DNA of 47,357 bases, from the NCBI GenBank assembly GCA_947631245.1, contig CANRKP010000012.1, positions 1-47,357 on the forward strand, read 5' to 3'. Below, in pieces: positions 7,866-16,230 of this stretch; positions within the stretch are counted from its first letter, which is position 1, and each line of letters starts with the position of its first letter. A program made the position numbers and the translations under genes. Origin of the DNA: an uncultured Clostridia bacterium (GTDB taxonomy: Bacteria; Bacillota; Clostridia; Oscillospirales; CAG-272). The notes under the pieces were generated by a model. That model saw nothing but the letters and a program-made list of their open reading frames with translations, was not told the origin of the DNA and searched no databases.

Positions 7866-7921
7866 CGTTCATACATATGCGCCGCATAAAACAGGCGCGG
7901 CGTGTGAACTGCGATCTTCCT

Positions 7922-7975
7922 CTGCGCTCTTTTGCGCTCTTTTGCGCTCTTTCGCGCTCTTTCGCGCTCTTTCGC
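7922..7975. repeat. Five tandem copies of a 10-bp unit plus a partial copy
   Basis: Between the convergent ends of yraN and the DUF1540 gene, units of the form TTGCGCTCTT or TCGCGCTCTT repeat five times without a gap, then a partial copy. The first copy starts with C, and the third base changes from G-side TTG to TCG after three copies. It is not in a supported gene, and the frames that cross it are low-complexity artefacts. Such minisatellites can change copy number by slippage. Confidence 0.9.
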
Positions 7976-7988
7976 ACATATACCGCAC

Positions 7989-8022
7989 AAAAAATGTCCG
8001 GCGGAGATGTGCTCCCCGCCGG
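7989..8022 (-). terminator. Terminator of the DUF1540 gene
   Basis: On the minus strand, just after the stop codon, CCGGCGGGGA pairs with TCTCCGCCGG (10 bp, one G-U pair) around a 5-base loop. A run of T follows after three bases. Confidence 0.85.
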
Positions 8023-8034
8023 TCTCTTGCATGA

Positions 8035-8247
8035 TCAAAGATTTTTCGGCTTGAACGTCGCGCATGCCGTCTGCCCCGAACTGTTTGCGAAGCTCGGTCC
8101 CACCTCGATGCGCCTTGCGGTGCAGAAGCTGTCGCCGTCGTGATACGCGCAGTTTTTGACGTCGCAGACGATGCCGCGGATGTGGTCGGGGAGCTTTCCC
8201 TCCCCCATTTCGACGTTGAAGTATTCATTCGGTCCGAAAATTGCCAT
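8035..8247 (-). CDS. DUF1540 domain protein
   Basis: This small 70-residue protein has a DUF1540-like core: CDVKNCAYHDGDSFCTARRIEVG followed by SGQTACATF, so four cysteines are spaced as in a small metal-binding knuckle. Copies of this domain are common in Clostridia and are often expressed during sporulation or stress, but the molecular function is unknown. Start choice is supported by GAGAGGAAAG just before the ATG. It is monocistronic, with a terminator directly after it and a divergent neighbour (the phosphoesterase) across an 86-base region containing a 16-base palindrome. Confidence 0.8.
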   Translation of the reverse strand: MAIFGPNEYFNVEMGEGKLPDHIRGIVCDVKNCAYHDGDSFCTARRIEVGPSFANSSGQTACATFKPKNL

Positions 8248-8291
8248 TTTTCTTTCCTCTCTTTCTTTTTTCGATACAAAATTAGTTTTCG

Positions 8292-8313
8292 CCGCGATAT
8301 GTCGCGGTATACA
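8292..8313 (+). promoter_or_regulatory. Palindrome and candidate -10 between divergent genes
   Basis: CCGCGA-TATG-TCGCGG (8292-8307) is a 6+6 inverted repeat, directly followed by TATACA (8308-8313), a usable -10 for the phosphoesterase gene. The expected -35 position (about 8285-8290) is poor (GTTTTC). A palindrome placed between -35 and -10 is a classical operator position, so a repressor or activator may bind here; this is inferred. Confidence 0.4.
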
Positions 8314-8333
8314 TTAAAGGGAAAGGAGCCGCC

Positions 8334-9059
8334 GTGTCAGTATTTGCTATATCAGACCTTCATCTTCCCGGCGGCGGGAACATACACAAAACAATGGACG
8401 TGTTCGGCGAGACGTGGCGCGGTCATGTCTCGCGTATCGAACGCGAGTGGCGCGCCGTCGTCGGTGAAAACGACGCCGTTGTCGTCGGCGGGGACATATC
8501 GTGGGCAATGACGCTCGACGACGCCCGCGACGACATCCGCTTTCTCGACGCGCTGCCGGGAGAAAAATACATATTGGAGGGCAATCACGATTTTTGGTGG
8601 CCCTCCGCCTCAAAGCTCAAGGCGTTTTTCAAGGCTGAAAACATAACGACCGTTCACCCGCTCTCGGGAGGAGCCGTCCTCGTCGACGGGCTCGCGATAT
8701 GCGGCACGCGCGGCTGGTTCTCCTCCGAGGAGGCTCAGAAAAAATCCCTGCCGGCGGCGGAATACGACCGCGTCTGCCTTCGCGAGGCGCGCCGCCTCTC
8801 GACCGGGATTGAGGCGGCGCTCGGGCTTTGCGGCGGCGACGCCGGGGCGGTGCGCGTGTTCCTCCACTTCCCCGCCGTATTCGGGGACGAATGCTGCCTG
8901 CCGATAGTCGATGTGCTCCGCCGGTACGGTGTGCGCCGCGTCTATTTCGGGCACGTCCACGGAAAGGGCGCGTTCCCGCTCACTTTTGAGGCGTGCGGCA
9001 TCGAGCACTGCGCGACCTCCGCCGACCGTCTCGGTTTTCTGCCGCGGCTCGTATCGTAA
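8334..9059 (+). CDS. Metallophosphoesterase (calcineurin-like)
   Basis: This 241-residue calcineurin-like phosphoesterase has the two-metal site in order: AISDLHL (D-x-H, residues 5-11), VVGGDISWAM (GD, near 50), LEGNHDFWW (GNHD, near 82), LHFP with a metal-site His near 179, and YFGHVHG (GHxH, near 212). The substrate cannot be told from sequence; the family includes phosphomonoesterases and phosphodiesterases acting on nucleotides, lipids or proteins. No signal peptide is present, so it is cytoplasmic. The start is a GTG with AAAGGAG five bases before it. It appears to be a single-gene unit between the DUF1540 gene and the tig promoter. Confidence 0.88.
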   Translation: MSVFAISDLHLPGGGNIHKTMDVFGETWRGHVSRIEREWRAVVGENDAVVVGGDISWAMTLDDARDDIRFLDALPGEKYILEGNHDFWWPSASKLKAFFKAENITTVHPLSGGAVLVDGLAICGTRGWFSSEEAQKKSLPAAEYDRVCLREARRLSTGIEAALGLCGGDAGAVRVFLHFPAVFGDECCLPIVDVLRRYGVRRVYFGHVHGKGAFPLTFEACGIEHCATSADRLGFLPRLVS

Positions 9060-9130
9060 ATTCTGCCTCTCAATCGTCATAATGCAATATGCTTTTTTTA
9101 TTTTTTTATGTTATTTACGCACCTTTGCGG

Positions 9131-9159
9131 TTGACAAAGAGGGAAAAACATACTATAAT
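9131..9159 (+). promoter_or_regulatory. Perfect consensus promoter of tig
   Basis: TTGACA (9131-9136), a 17-base spacer and TATAAT (9154-9159) match the sigma-A consensus at every position. A leader of about 48 bases follows, ending in GGAGGA ten bases before the ATG. No operator or riboswitch is evident. Confidence 0.93.
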
Positions 9160-9214
9160 ATGCGCGGTGTGATGCGACTTTATTATGTTGACCATTTTGG
9201 AGGATTAATATAGA

Positions 9215-10639
9215 ATGGAACTTATCAAGAACGAAAAGATCGGCACAAATCAGCACGAGCTCCACATCAAGCTCGACCGCGAAGCGTTTGAGGCGGCTTG
9301 CAGCCGTGCTTATGTCCGTGAGCGCTCGAAAATCAACGTCCCCGGCTTCCGCCGCGGAAAGGCTCCCCGCGCCATCATCGAAAAGATGTACGGCAAGGGA
9401 ATCTTCTATGAAGACGCGTTGAACGAGCTCATCCCCGACAATTACGACGCGGCTGTCAAAGAAGCCGGCATCGAGATCGTCGGTCAGCCCGAGTTCGACG
9501 TTGTTTCGATAGACGACGATGGAGTCGTGATAAAGGCTGTGACATACGTTACGCCCGACGTAAAGATAGAGGGATACCGCGGCATCGAGGCGACGAAGAC
9601 GACGTTCACCGTTACCGACGAGGAAGTCGACCACGAGATAGATCACGTCCGCGAGCACAACGCGCGCGAGCTCGACATCACGGACCGCCCCGCCGAGATC
9701 GGCGACACGGCAAATATAAACTACGAGGGCTTCTGCGACGGCAATGCGTTTGACGGCGGCAAGGGCGAGGGCGTCGACCTCAAGCTCGGCTCCGGCAGCT
9801 TCATTCCCGGATTTGAAGAGCAGGTCGCGGGTCACAGCGTCGGCGACGAGTTCGACGTGAACGTCACCTTCCCGACCGAATACCACGCAAAGGAGCTCGC
9901 GGGCAAAGAGGCCGTATTCAAGTGCAAGATCAATTCCATAAAGCATGAGGAGCTCCCCGAGGCAGACGACGAGTTTGCGAAGGACGTTTCGGACTTTGAC
10001 ACGTTCGCCGAGTACCGCGAGGACATGAAGAAGAAGATAGGCGAGCGCAAGGAAAAAGCCGCCGACGCAGAGGTCGAGGAGCAGATAATAGACTACCTTG
10101 TCTCTCACGTTGAGGCGGACATCCCCGCCCCGATGATAGACGCCGAGGCGGAGAACATCGTCCGCGACTACGACATGAGGCTCCGCAGTCAGGGACTCGA
10201 CCTTTCGACATACATGAAATACACGGGTCAGACGCTTGACAAGCTCCGCGAGCAGGTCAGACCGCAGGCAGAGCGTCAGGTCAAGACGCGGCTTGCCCTT
10301 TCCGAGATAGCGAAGCTCGAGAACATCGAAGTCACCGACGAGCAGATCGACGCCGAGTTCGCCCGCTTGGCGGACGTATACTCGATGGAAGTTGAAAAGG
10401 TCAAGGAAGCTATCGCCCGCGAGGATATCGCCGCCGACCTTCGCCTCAAGGCAGCCGTCGACCTCGTAAAGTCCGCCGCCAAGGTGACGGAAAAGGCTCC
10501 GGAAGCGCCCGAATCTTCCGAAAAAGCTCCGGCGAAAAAGCCCGCAGCCAAGAAGACGACCCGCAAGAAGGCTCCTAAGGAGCCCGCTCCCGAAGCGGCA
10601 GCTGAAGAAGCCCCCGCGACCGACAGTGCGGCGGAATAA
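9215..10639 (+). CDS. tig: Trigger factor chaperone
   Basis: This 474-residue ribosome-bound chaperone and peptidyl-prolyl isomerase meets nascent chains at the exit tunnel. The N-terminal domain has the ribosome-docking motif GFRRGKAPR (44-52). The FKBP-type domain spans about 155-240 (GDTANINYEGFCDG, GSGSFIPGFEEQV), followed by the helical arm domain to about 425. The last 48 residues (427-474) are almost only Lys, Ala, Pro and Glu, with AKKPAAKKTTRKKAPK, a disordered histone-H1-like tail that standard trigger factors lack. Its own perfect promoter and a terminator make it monocistronic; clpP and clpX follow, a frequent order in bacteria. Confidence 0.96.
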   Translation: MELIKNEKIGTNQHELHIKLDREAFEAACSRAYVRERSKINVPGFRRGKAPRAIIEKMYGKGIFYEDALNELIPDNYDAAVKEAGIEIVGQPEFDVVSIDDDGVVIKAVTYVTPDVKIEGYRGIEATKTTFTVTDEEVDHEIDHVREHNARELDITDRPAEIGDTANINYEGFCDGNAFDGGKGEGVDLKLGSGSFIPGFEEQVAGHSVGDEFDVNVTFPTEYHAKELAGKEAVFKCKINSIKHEELPEADDEFAKDVSDFDTFAEYREDMKKKIGERKEKAADAEVEEQIIDYLVSHVEADIPAPMIDAEAENIVRDYDMRLRSQGLDLSTYMKYTGQTLDKLREQVRPQAERQVKTRLALSEIAKLENIEVTDEQIDAEFARLADVYSMEVEKVKEAIAREDIAADLRLKAAVDLVKSAAKVTEKAPEAPESSEKAPAKKPAAKKTTRKKAPKEPAPEAAAEEAPATDSAAE

Positions 10640-10660
10640 TCGGACAAATACCCGAAAACG

Positions 10661-10695
10661 ACCGTCGCTTACAAAAGCGGCGGTTCTTTTCACTT
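10661..10695 (+). terminator. Terminator of tig
   Basis: ACCGTCGCTT pairs with AAGCGGCGGT (10 bp, one G-U pair) around ACAA, followed by TCTTTTCACTTT. It starts about 20 bases after the tig stop. Confidence 0.85.
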
Positions 10696-10714
10696 TAATT
10701 CGCGCGCGGGACGC

Positions 10715-10743
10715 GATTATCCGACCCACCCGCGGTATATAAT
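10715..10743 (+). promoter_or_regulatory. Possible clpP-clpX promoter
   Basis: A perfect TATAAT (10738-10743) lies about 40 bases before clpP, after the tig terminator. No good -35 is found at 16-18 bases (best is GATTAT), which suggests an activator-dependent or weak promoter. I looked for CtsR heptad repeats and the HrcA inverted repeat and saw neither. Confidence 0.4.
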
Positions 10744-10785
10744 ACTGTGTACCATACAAACATATAAATACGGAGGTATAAAAAA

Positions 10786-11370
10786 ATGGCACTCGTTCCG
10801 ACCGTTATCGAACAGACAAACAGAGGCGAACGCGCGTATGACATTTACTCGCGGCTCTTAAACGACAGGATCGTTTTCCTCTCCGATGAGGTAAACGACG
10901 TTACGGCGTCCCTCGTCGTGGCGCAGCTTCTCTTCCTTGAGGCTCAGGATCCCGACAAGGACATCTCGCTCTATATCAATTCCCCCGGCGGCTCCGTTTC
11001 CGCGGGCTTCGCCATCTATGACACGATGAATTTCATCAAGTGCGACGTATCAACGATCTGCGTCGGCATGGCGGCAAGCATGGGAGCATTCCTGCTTTCG
11101 TCCGGCGCGAAGGGCAAGCGCATAGCGCTGCCCAACAGCGAGATAATGATCCATCAGCCGCTCGGCGGCATGCAGGGTCAGGCGTCCGACATAAAGATAC
11201 ACGCGGACCACATTCTCCGCACGCGCGAACGCTTAAACTCGATTCTTTCAAAGAACACAGGCAGGTCGCTTGAAGAAATCGCCGTCGCCACCGAGCGCGA
11301 CAACTTCCTCACAGCAGAGGAGGCGAAGGAGTTCGGCCTTATAGACAAGGTCTACGACAAGCGCGCATAA
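10786..11370 (+). CDS. clpP: ATP-dependent Clp protease proteolytic subunit
   Basis: This 194-residue serine protease forms the tetradecameric barrel that degrades proteins fed by ClpX or other Clp ATPases. The catalytic triad is complete: Ser98 in VGMAASMGA, His123 in MIHQPLGG and Asp172 in [14 protein letters not shown] (63-71) forms the oxyanion region. The N-terminus is short, so any propeptide is minimal. GGAGG precedes the ATG at good spacing. clpX begins 40 bases downstream, so protease and unfoldase are co-expressed. Confidence 0.97.
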   Translation: MALVPTVIEQTNRGERAYDIYSRLLNDRIVFLSDEVNDVTASLVVAQLLFLEAQDPDKDISLYINSPGGSVSAGFAIYDTMNFIKCDVSTICVGMAASMGAFLLSSGAKGKRIALPNSEIMIHQPLGGMQGQASDIKIHADHILRTRERLNSILSKNTGRSLEEIAVATERDNFLTAEEAKEFGLIDKVYDKRA

Positions 11371-11381
11371 AAAAACTTAGT

Positions 11382-11397
11382 GCCGCAATTTTGCGGC
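11382..11397 (+). other. Small hairpin between clpP and clpX
   Basis: GCCGCAATTTTGCGGC is a perfect inverted repeat just before the clpX ribosome site. No T run follows on the plus strand, so it is not a terminator; it may tune clpX translation or mRNA processing. Confidence 0.4.
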
Positions 11398-11410
11398 GGG
11401 AGCTGATGAT

Positions 11411-12667
11411 ATGCCACAGAACAACAACGAATCAAGGCGCGGCGAGCGCAGATGCGCCTTCTGCGGGCGCACCGAGCATCAGGTGCTGTACCTTATCCCC
11501 TCCCCCACAGGGATCTATATATGTGACAGCTGCGTCGAGGTCTGCAATGAGATAATCGACGAGCACATAGAAAAAAATCCGGCGGGCGCGGGGCTGTCAT
11601 TTGACACTTTGCCGAAGCCGAGGGAGATAAAGGCCTCGCTCGACGAATACGTCATAGGACAGGACGCCGCAAAGCGCGCGCTCTCCGTTGCCGTCTACAA
11701 CCACTACAAGCGTGTCCTTAACCGCGAGGCGAAGTCAAAGTCCGACGACGACTACGTCGAGATACAGAAGTCCAACGTGCTCCTGCTCGGACCGACCGGC
11801 GTCGGCAAGACATACCTCGCGCAGACGCTCGCAAAGACGCTTCAGGTGCCGTTTGCGATCGCGGACGCGACGACGCTCACGGAAGCCGGATACGTCGGCG
11901 AGGACGTCGAAAACATCCTCCTGCGCCTCATTCAGGCTGCCGACTACGATATCGAGCGCGCCGAGCACGGCATAATCTATATCGACGAGCTCGACAAGAT
12001 ATCGCGCCGCAGCGAGAACCGCTCGATAACGCGCGACGTCTCGGGAGAGGGCGTGCAGCAGGCGCTTTTGAAGATACTCGAAGGCACAGTCTCGAACGTG
12101 CCGCCTCAGGGCGGGCGCAAGCACCCCAATCAGGAGTTCATAGAGATAAACACCGAGAATATCCTCTTTATCTGCGGCGGCGCCTTCGACGGTCTTGCCG
12201 AAATAATCGAAAAGCGCAAGGGCGGCGGCTCGATAGGCTTTGACGGCGAGGTCAAAAGCAAGAAGGAACGCCACGACCTCGGCATCTTCCGCGACGTGAC
12301 GCCGCATGACATCGTCAAATACGGTCTCATTCCCGAGCTTGTTGGTCGCATCCCCGTTATGGTCGCGCTCGACGAGCTCGACGAAGACGCGCTCGTCCGC
12401 ATCCTCTCGGAGCCGAAAAACTGCCTCTCAAAGCAGTACAGGAAGCTGCTCGAGCTCGACGGCATAGAGCTGCGGTTTGAGGAAAGCGCGCTGCGCGCGG
12501 CGGCGTCGCTCGCGCTTGAGCGCAACATAGGCGCGCGCGGTCTGCGCTCGATACTCGAGGGCGCGATGGAGCCGATCATGTACGACGCGCCGTCCCGAGA
12601 AGGCTTAAAGACGATTACCGTCACCGAGGACGTCATAAGAAATCACGCCGAACCTATATACGCGTGA
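11411..12667 (+). CDS. clpX: ClpX unfoldase subunit
   Basis: This 418-residue AAA+ unfoldase recognises tagged substrates and threads them into ClpP. The N-terminal zinc domain uses Cys15, Cys18, Cys38 and Cys41 (CAFCG and CDSC). Walker A GPTGVGKT is at 127-134, Walker [11 protein letters not shown] near 195, the pore loop GYVGED near 160, and a [10 protein letters not shown] sensor-2 region sits near the C-terminus. A ClpP-docking IGF-like loop is expected near 275, where the sequence has [15 protein letters not shown] precedes the ATG by 8 bases. Second gene of the clpP operon, closed by the hairpin at 12690-12733. Confidence 0.97.
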   Translation: MPQNNNESRRGERRCAFCGRTEHQVLYLIPSPTGIYICDSCVEVCNEIIDEHIEKNPAGAGLSFDTLPKPREIKASLDEYVIGQDAAKRALSVAVYNHYKRVLNREAKSKSDDDYVEIQKSNVLLLGPTGVGKTYLAQTLAKTLQVPFAIADATTLTEAGYVGEDVENILLRLIQAADYDIERAEHGIIYIDELDKISRRSENRSITRDVSGEGVQQALLKILEGTVSNVPPQGGRKHPNQEFIEINTENILFICGGAFDGLAEIIEKRKGGGSIGFDGEVKSKKERHDLGIFRDVTPHDIVKYGLIPELVGRIPVMVALDELDEDALVRILSEPKNCLSKQYRKLLELDGIELRFEESALRAAASLALERNIGARGLRSILEGAMEPIMYDAPSREGLKTITVTEDVIRNHAEPIYA

Positions 12668-12689
12668 CGGTGTGATTTTAAAAAACAAT

Positions 12690-12733
12690 ACGGGAGGGAA
12701 AGCATTCACAGGCGCTTCCCCTCCCGTGTTTTT
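12690..12733. terminator. Bidirectional terminator between clpX and the zinc-ribbon gene
   Basis: ACGGGAGGGAAAGC pairs, with small bulges, with GCGCTTCCCCTCCCGT (12712-12727). T runs flank it on both strands (GTTTTT on plus; GTTTTTT on minus). It sits between convergent genes and can serve both. Confidence 0.88.
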
Positions 12734-12737
12734 AGGG

Positions 12738-13373
12738 TTATAAGAAGAACCAAACCGCGATAACCGCCGCGATCATCCCAAACGCGAAAAGGCCGTACTT
12801 TAAAATACGCGCCGCGAGCAGCCACAGCGGCGACGGGGCGATATCCCCGTCAACAATGAAAGCCCGTATGCGTATGCCGAGCGACTCAAACCGCCAGAAG
12901 AGCTTCGGGATAAGCAGATACGCCGCCGACAAGAGGAGTGGCGGAAGCGCAATTATTGCGAAAGCCGAGGATCTGTGCAGATCATACGGAACCGAGCCCG
13001 GGGTGTTGACGAGTATGCTGTACTTGTCGTCCGCGGCGTGAGTGAAAAGCTCGCCGACCGATGTAAACGACGGCGGCGCGTCGTCAGGCGTTTGATACTG
13101 CTCTGCCGTTTTTTGAAGCCGCACCTCGCCCGCGATCATGAGAAACAGCATTGCCGCCGCAGCGAAAAGCGCCAATGCGCCGAGAACTTTGTCTACGACG
13201 GAAACATAAAACGGCTCCCCGCGTTCGTAGAGTTCCTCCGTCTTTTTTGACTCCTTCTCAAGATATGAGGCTTCTTCCTCATCAGTCATGGGACTGCCCA
13301 ATCTCTCTCCGCAGTCGATACAGAAAAATCGGCTGTCGTCCTGCACCGTGCCGCACTTTTCGCATTTTTTCAT
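12738..13373 (-). CDS. Zinc-ribbon membrane protein of unknown function
   Basis: This 211-residue protein begins with a zinc ribbon of two Cys pairs (CEKCG and CIDCG, residues 3-22), then an acidic helical linker and three predicted membrane segments (about 60-85, 140-162 and 180-210). Such zinc-ribbon-plus-membrane proteins are common in Clostridia, usually annotated only as hypothetical. I set the start at the ATG at 13373. The longer frame to 13499 would run through the promoter, and GGGAGG lies just before this ATG, although only four bases away. Single gene with its own promoter and the shared terminator at 12690-12733. The function is unknown. Confidence 0.75.
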   Translation of the reverse strand: MKKCEKCGTVQDDSRFFCIDCGERLGSPMTDEEEASYLEKESKKTEELYERGEPFYVSVVDKVLGALALFAAAAMLFLMIAGEVRLQKTAEQYQTPDDAPPSFTSVGELFTHAADDKYSILVNTPGSVPYDLHRSSAFAIIALPPLLLSAAYLLIPKLFWRFESLGIRIRAFIVDGDIAPSPLWLLAARILKYGLFAFGMIAAVIAVWFFL

Positions 13374-13401
13374 ATTGCCTCCCACCCTTCCGACATAGTT
13401 C

Positions 13402-13449
13402 GACCGTGATTTTTTAAAGACCGTATTTTTTATATAATCATAAGACCGT
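13402..13449 (-). repeat. Three direct copies of GACCGT in the leader of the zinc-ribbon gene
   Basis: GACCGT occurs at 13402-13407, 13419-13424 and 13444-13449, between the promoter and the start codon of the zinc-ribbon gene. The neighbouring bases are partly shared (AGACCGTAT, AGACCGTGT, CGACCGTGA). The short direct repeats could be a regulator binding array. Confidence 0.45.
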
Positions 13450-13470
13450 GTCACGAATTTATCTGTTATT

Positions 13471-13499
13471 ATAATATCATAGTGAGACATGAATGTCAA
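13471..13499 (-). promoter_or_regulatory. Promoter of the zinc-ribbon gene
   Basis: On the minus strand, perfect TTGACA (13494-13499), a 17-base spacer and TATTAT (13471-13476) with extended TGA. The leader of about 90 bases carries the GACCGT repeats. The promoter supports the shorter reading frame for the gene. Confidence 0.8.
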
Positions 13500-13530
13500 T
13501 ATGCTTTATAAAAATAATTTGAGTTTTTAC

Positions 13531-13559
13531 AAAAAAAGAAGGCGGTGTATTCCGCCCTC
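13531..13559 (-). terminator. Terminator of the glgA-glgP-amylase-methyltransferase unit
   Basis: On the minus strand, GAGGGCGG pairs with CCGCCTTC around a 6-base loop, followed by a run of seven T. It touches the stop codon of the methyltransferase gene, ending the second glycogen transcription unit. Confidence 0.85.
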
Positions 13560-13560
13560 C

Positions 13561-14211
13561 TCATTTTACTCCGACAACGATTATTCTGTCGCTGCCCTCC
13601 TCCGTGTGAAGTACAATATCACTGAAGCCCGCGTCCGTCAGCATATCCTTGAATTCATCCGCAGTCGGAGCGAACAGCCCGTATTCTTCGACCGAACTTC
13701 GCGACGCCTCTGACATTTTCTCATGCGTATAGACATCTGAAGCTATCACAAACCGCCCGCCGCGCCTGAGCACGCGGCAGACCTCGCGGAGATTTTCCGC
13801 CGGGTGCGGCCAAAAATAGAAGCTCTCGACCGTCAAAATCCTGTCAAACGTCCCGTCCGCGAACGGGAGCGCCTCGATGGACGCCTCGATTATCTCCGTT
13901 TTCCCCGCCGCAATGTCGCCCGAGTTGTTTTCCCTCGAAAGCGCAACGGAGACGTCGGAATAGTCAACTCCCGTCAGATGCCCGGACTTTATAAGACCCG
14001 ACATACGGCGGAGTGCCCCGCCTCCTCCGCAGCCTATGTCGAGCACACTGTCGCCGTCTTTAATGTCGAGCAGCTCGACCGCCCTAGCGGTCAGCTCCGC
14101 GTGACTTTCGTTCATGCGCTCGAGCATCATGCGCCCGGCGTCAGATTCCGGCTTTCTCGGGTTGCCGAGCTTCGTTATCTTTTTCTGCTCTTTGATGTTT
14201 TTCGTATCCAA
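13561..14211 (-). CDS. Class I SAM-dependent methyltransferase
   Basis: This 216-residue Rossmann-fold methyltransferase has motif I SVLDIGCGGGGAL (about 53-65), an acidic residue after beta-2 (TGVDYS), motif IV in FDRILTVESFYFWP and LRRGGRFVIAS. It resembles the UbiE/Methyltransf_11 group; the substrate cannot be read from sequence. The start appears to be TTG at 14211, four bases after the amylase stop, with only AAGG before it, so translation probably depends on coupling. It is the last gene of a glycogen unit, where no methylation step is known, so the link may be only transcriptional. Confidence 0.8.
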   Translation of the reverse strand: MDTKNIKEQKKITKLGNPRKPESDAGRMMLERMNESHAELTARAVELLDIKDGDSVLDIGCGGGGALRRMSGLIKSGHLTGVDYSDVSVALSRENNSGDIAAGKTEIIEASIEALPFADGTFDRILTVESFYFWPHPAENLREVCRVLRRGGRFVIASDVYTHEKMSEASRSSVEEYGLFAPTADEFKDMLTDAGFSDIVLHTEEGSDRIIVVGVK

Positions 14212-14215
14212 AGCC

Positions 14216-16219
14216 TTACACCGCCGAACTCTCAGCTGTCTCCGCGCTCACTCTCGCGCCGTGCTCCGTTTTTATGACTGTGCCCGACATCGGCGGGAGT
14301 AAAATGCGCCCGTCTTCGTCATTCGTCACGTCTCCGCACTCGATCAAAAGCTCGCACGCCTTTCCGTAAAAATCAAGCGTCACGACGCCGTCGCCCCTGT
14401 TCACCGCGGTATACAGCGTGACCTCGCCGTCGCCTCTGCCGAACATGAAAAATCCGTCTATATCAAAGCGGCAGAGGTAGAGCTCGCCTTCCCTGTATAC
14501 ATTGTTTTCGCGGCGGACCGCTCCCATCTCACGGAAGAATGAGACCATATCGGCGTCCTCCCTTCCCCACGGGAACGGGAGCCTGTTGAACGGGTCCGAA
14601 TACCCCTCGACGCCCGCCTCGTCACCGTAATATATCGACGGGATGCCCGGTATCGTCGCGTTTATCATATACCCGAGCTTGACGAGACGTGAACCCCTCG
14701 CGTACTGCTCGGGCGTCATGCGCTTTTTCGCAAGCTCTGCGTTTGTGTACCATTCGCGGGGATCGCCGGCGAGCACCGTTATTATGCGTATTGTGTCGTG
14801 CGTGCCGAGCAGGTTCATGACGGCATGGACGACCTCGCGCGGATAGTGCTCCCAAATGGTAAAGAGCGCGAGCGTCAGCCCTCTTGCGTCCCCCTGCATC
14901 AGAAATTCGATAAGGGCGGAACGGATGGGATAATTCATGACGGAGTCGAGCTGCGCGCCCGTAAAATACCTGCGGCGGCGTCCGTATGCGATCTTGCACG
15001 ACGCGTCCTCCCAAACCTCGCCTATAACGAGCGGCACCTCCCCGCCCCTATTTTCGGCGGCGATGTGAACGCGCTCGACGAGCGCGTCTACAAATTCGTC
15101 GGAGAGCTCGTCGACAACGTCGAGCCTCCAGCCTGAGACACCCTCCTCCGTGTATGTGTCCACTATCCCGCCTTCGCCGGAAATGTATTTTATATATGAA
15201 GGGTCGCGGCTGTTGACGCGCGGCAGTATCTTTATCCCCCACCAGGACTCGTATTCGTCGGGATAGTTAGAGAACGAGAACCAGCGGTAATACTTCGATT
15301 TCTCGGAGCGGTAAGCGCCGAGCCCCTCGTAGCTGCCCTCGCGGTTGAAATATTTGCTGTCGCTGCCGGTGTGGTTGAACACCCCGTCGAACACGACCTT
15401 GATGCCCCGCTTTTCCGCGGCGCGCAAAAGAGAGTCGAGCGCGCGCTTTCCGCCGAACATCGAGTCTATGCGCTCATAATCGCCCGTGTCGTACTTGTGG
15501 TTTGAATGAGCGTCGAACACGGGAGACAGATAAATCGTCGTCACGCCTAAAGACGCGATATAATCGAGCTTGTCGCGGATGCCGTAAAGGTCGCCGCCGA
15601 AAAAAGTCTCGTTTGCGAGCGGCGCGCCGGGATATTCCGGAAACTCCGTTATGCCCCCGTTCCAGTCCGCCATTTTGGCATACGGCTTCGGCGTCGTTTT
15701 GCCCGATGACGCGAACCTGTCGACGAAAATATGATATATTATCCCCCCGTACCAGTTCTTCGGCGCGGGATATTTTCTTTCGTATATAGTGAGCGCAAAC
15801 GCGCCGTCCGCAAAATCGTCCCACCTGAGCTCCGGCAGCCCGTCGCGTCCCGACTGGCGGACACCGACCTTTCCATCGTCGCGGGAGAGGAAATCAAAGC
15901 CGTAATAAAAGAGACCCACCCTCTGCGAAAACGCGCCCGCGACGTCCGCCATATCGAGCGTCACCGAAAACAGGTCAGCTCCTCTTTCGAGGCACACGCG
16001 CGTCATCTCATACTGTACTGCCTCGCTGCCGGACTCGTGCCAAATATACATCGTCACGCCGTGCGGCATCAGCGAATGCGGAAGCCTCAGCTCGTATCTG
16101 ACGACCGAGTCGTGCGAAAAAGCGCCGTGCGCCGTAAATTTCGGTTCTTCGCCCCCGACGCTTACATACCTTTCGAGCGTGGGCCTGATGTAAGGCGGGA
16201 TGATACTGAATTCACTCAT
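14216..16219 (-). CDS. GH13 alpha-amylase family enzyme (neopullulanase/maltogenic type)
   Basis: This 667-residue cytoplasmic glycoside hydrolase has an N-terminal beta domain (about 1-150) followed by a GH13 barrel. [16 protein letters not shown] begins the barrel; [20 protein letters not shown] and [10 protein letters not shown] follow. The catalytic residues lie in [11 protein letters not shown] (nucleophile Asp), VIGEVWE (acid/base Glu) and [10 protein letters not shown] (transition-state Asp), all present. A small C-terminal beta domain ends the protein. There is no signal peptide, so it acts on internal glycogen or imported maltodextrins. I chose the ATG at 16219; the frame extends upstream through a perfect hairpin, which makes the longer form unlikely. 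It follows glgP in the same unit. Confidence 0.9.
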   Translation of the reverse strand: MSEFSIIPPYIRPTLERYVSVGGEEPKFTAHGAFSHDSVVRYELRLPHSLMPHGVTMYIWHESGSEAVQYEMTRVCLERGADLFSVTLDMADVAGAFSQRVGLFYYGFDFLSRDDGKVGVRQSGRDGLPELRWDDFADGAFALTIYERKYPAPKNWYGGIIYHIFVDRFASSGKTTPKPYAKMADWNGGITEFPEYPGAPLANETFFGGDLYGIRDKLDYIASLGVTTIYLSPVFDAHSNHKYDTGDYERIDSMFGGKRALDSLLRAAEKRGIKVVFDGVFNHTGSDSKYFNREGSYEGLGAYRSEKSKYYRWFSFSNYPDEYESWWGIKILPRVNSRDPSYIKYISGEGGIVDTYTEEGVSGWRLDVVDELSDEFVDALVERVHIAAENRGGEVPLVIGEVWEDASCKIAYGRRRRYFTGAQLDSVMNYPIRSALIEFLMQGDARGLTLALFTIWEHYPREVVHAVMNLLGTHDTIRIITVLAGDPREWYTNAELAKKRMTPEQYARGSRLVKLGYMINATIPGIPSIYYGDEAGVEGYSDPFNRLPFPWGREDADMVSFFREMGAVRRENNVYREGELYLCRFDIDGFFMFGRGDGEVTLYTAVNRGDGVVTLDFYGKACELLIECGDVTNDEDGRILLPPMSGTVIKTEHGARVSAETAESSAV

Positions 16220-16230
16220 AAACCTGATTT

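Noticed and set aside
7922-7975. Possible CRISPR array
   Set aside because: Units of 10 bases are contiguous with no spacers, and no cas genes are present.
7862-8143. A plus-strand frame through the 10-bp repeats
   Set aside because: Its sequence is a translation of the repeat and the antisense of DUF1540; no ribosome site or conserved domain.
9098-10792. A 564-codon open frame antisense to tig
   Set aside because: It mirrors the tig codons, has hydrophobic and Arg/Leu/Val-rich composition typical of reverse frames in GC-rich genes, and has no ribosome site or family match.
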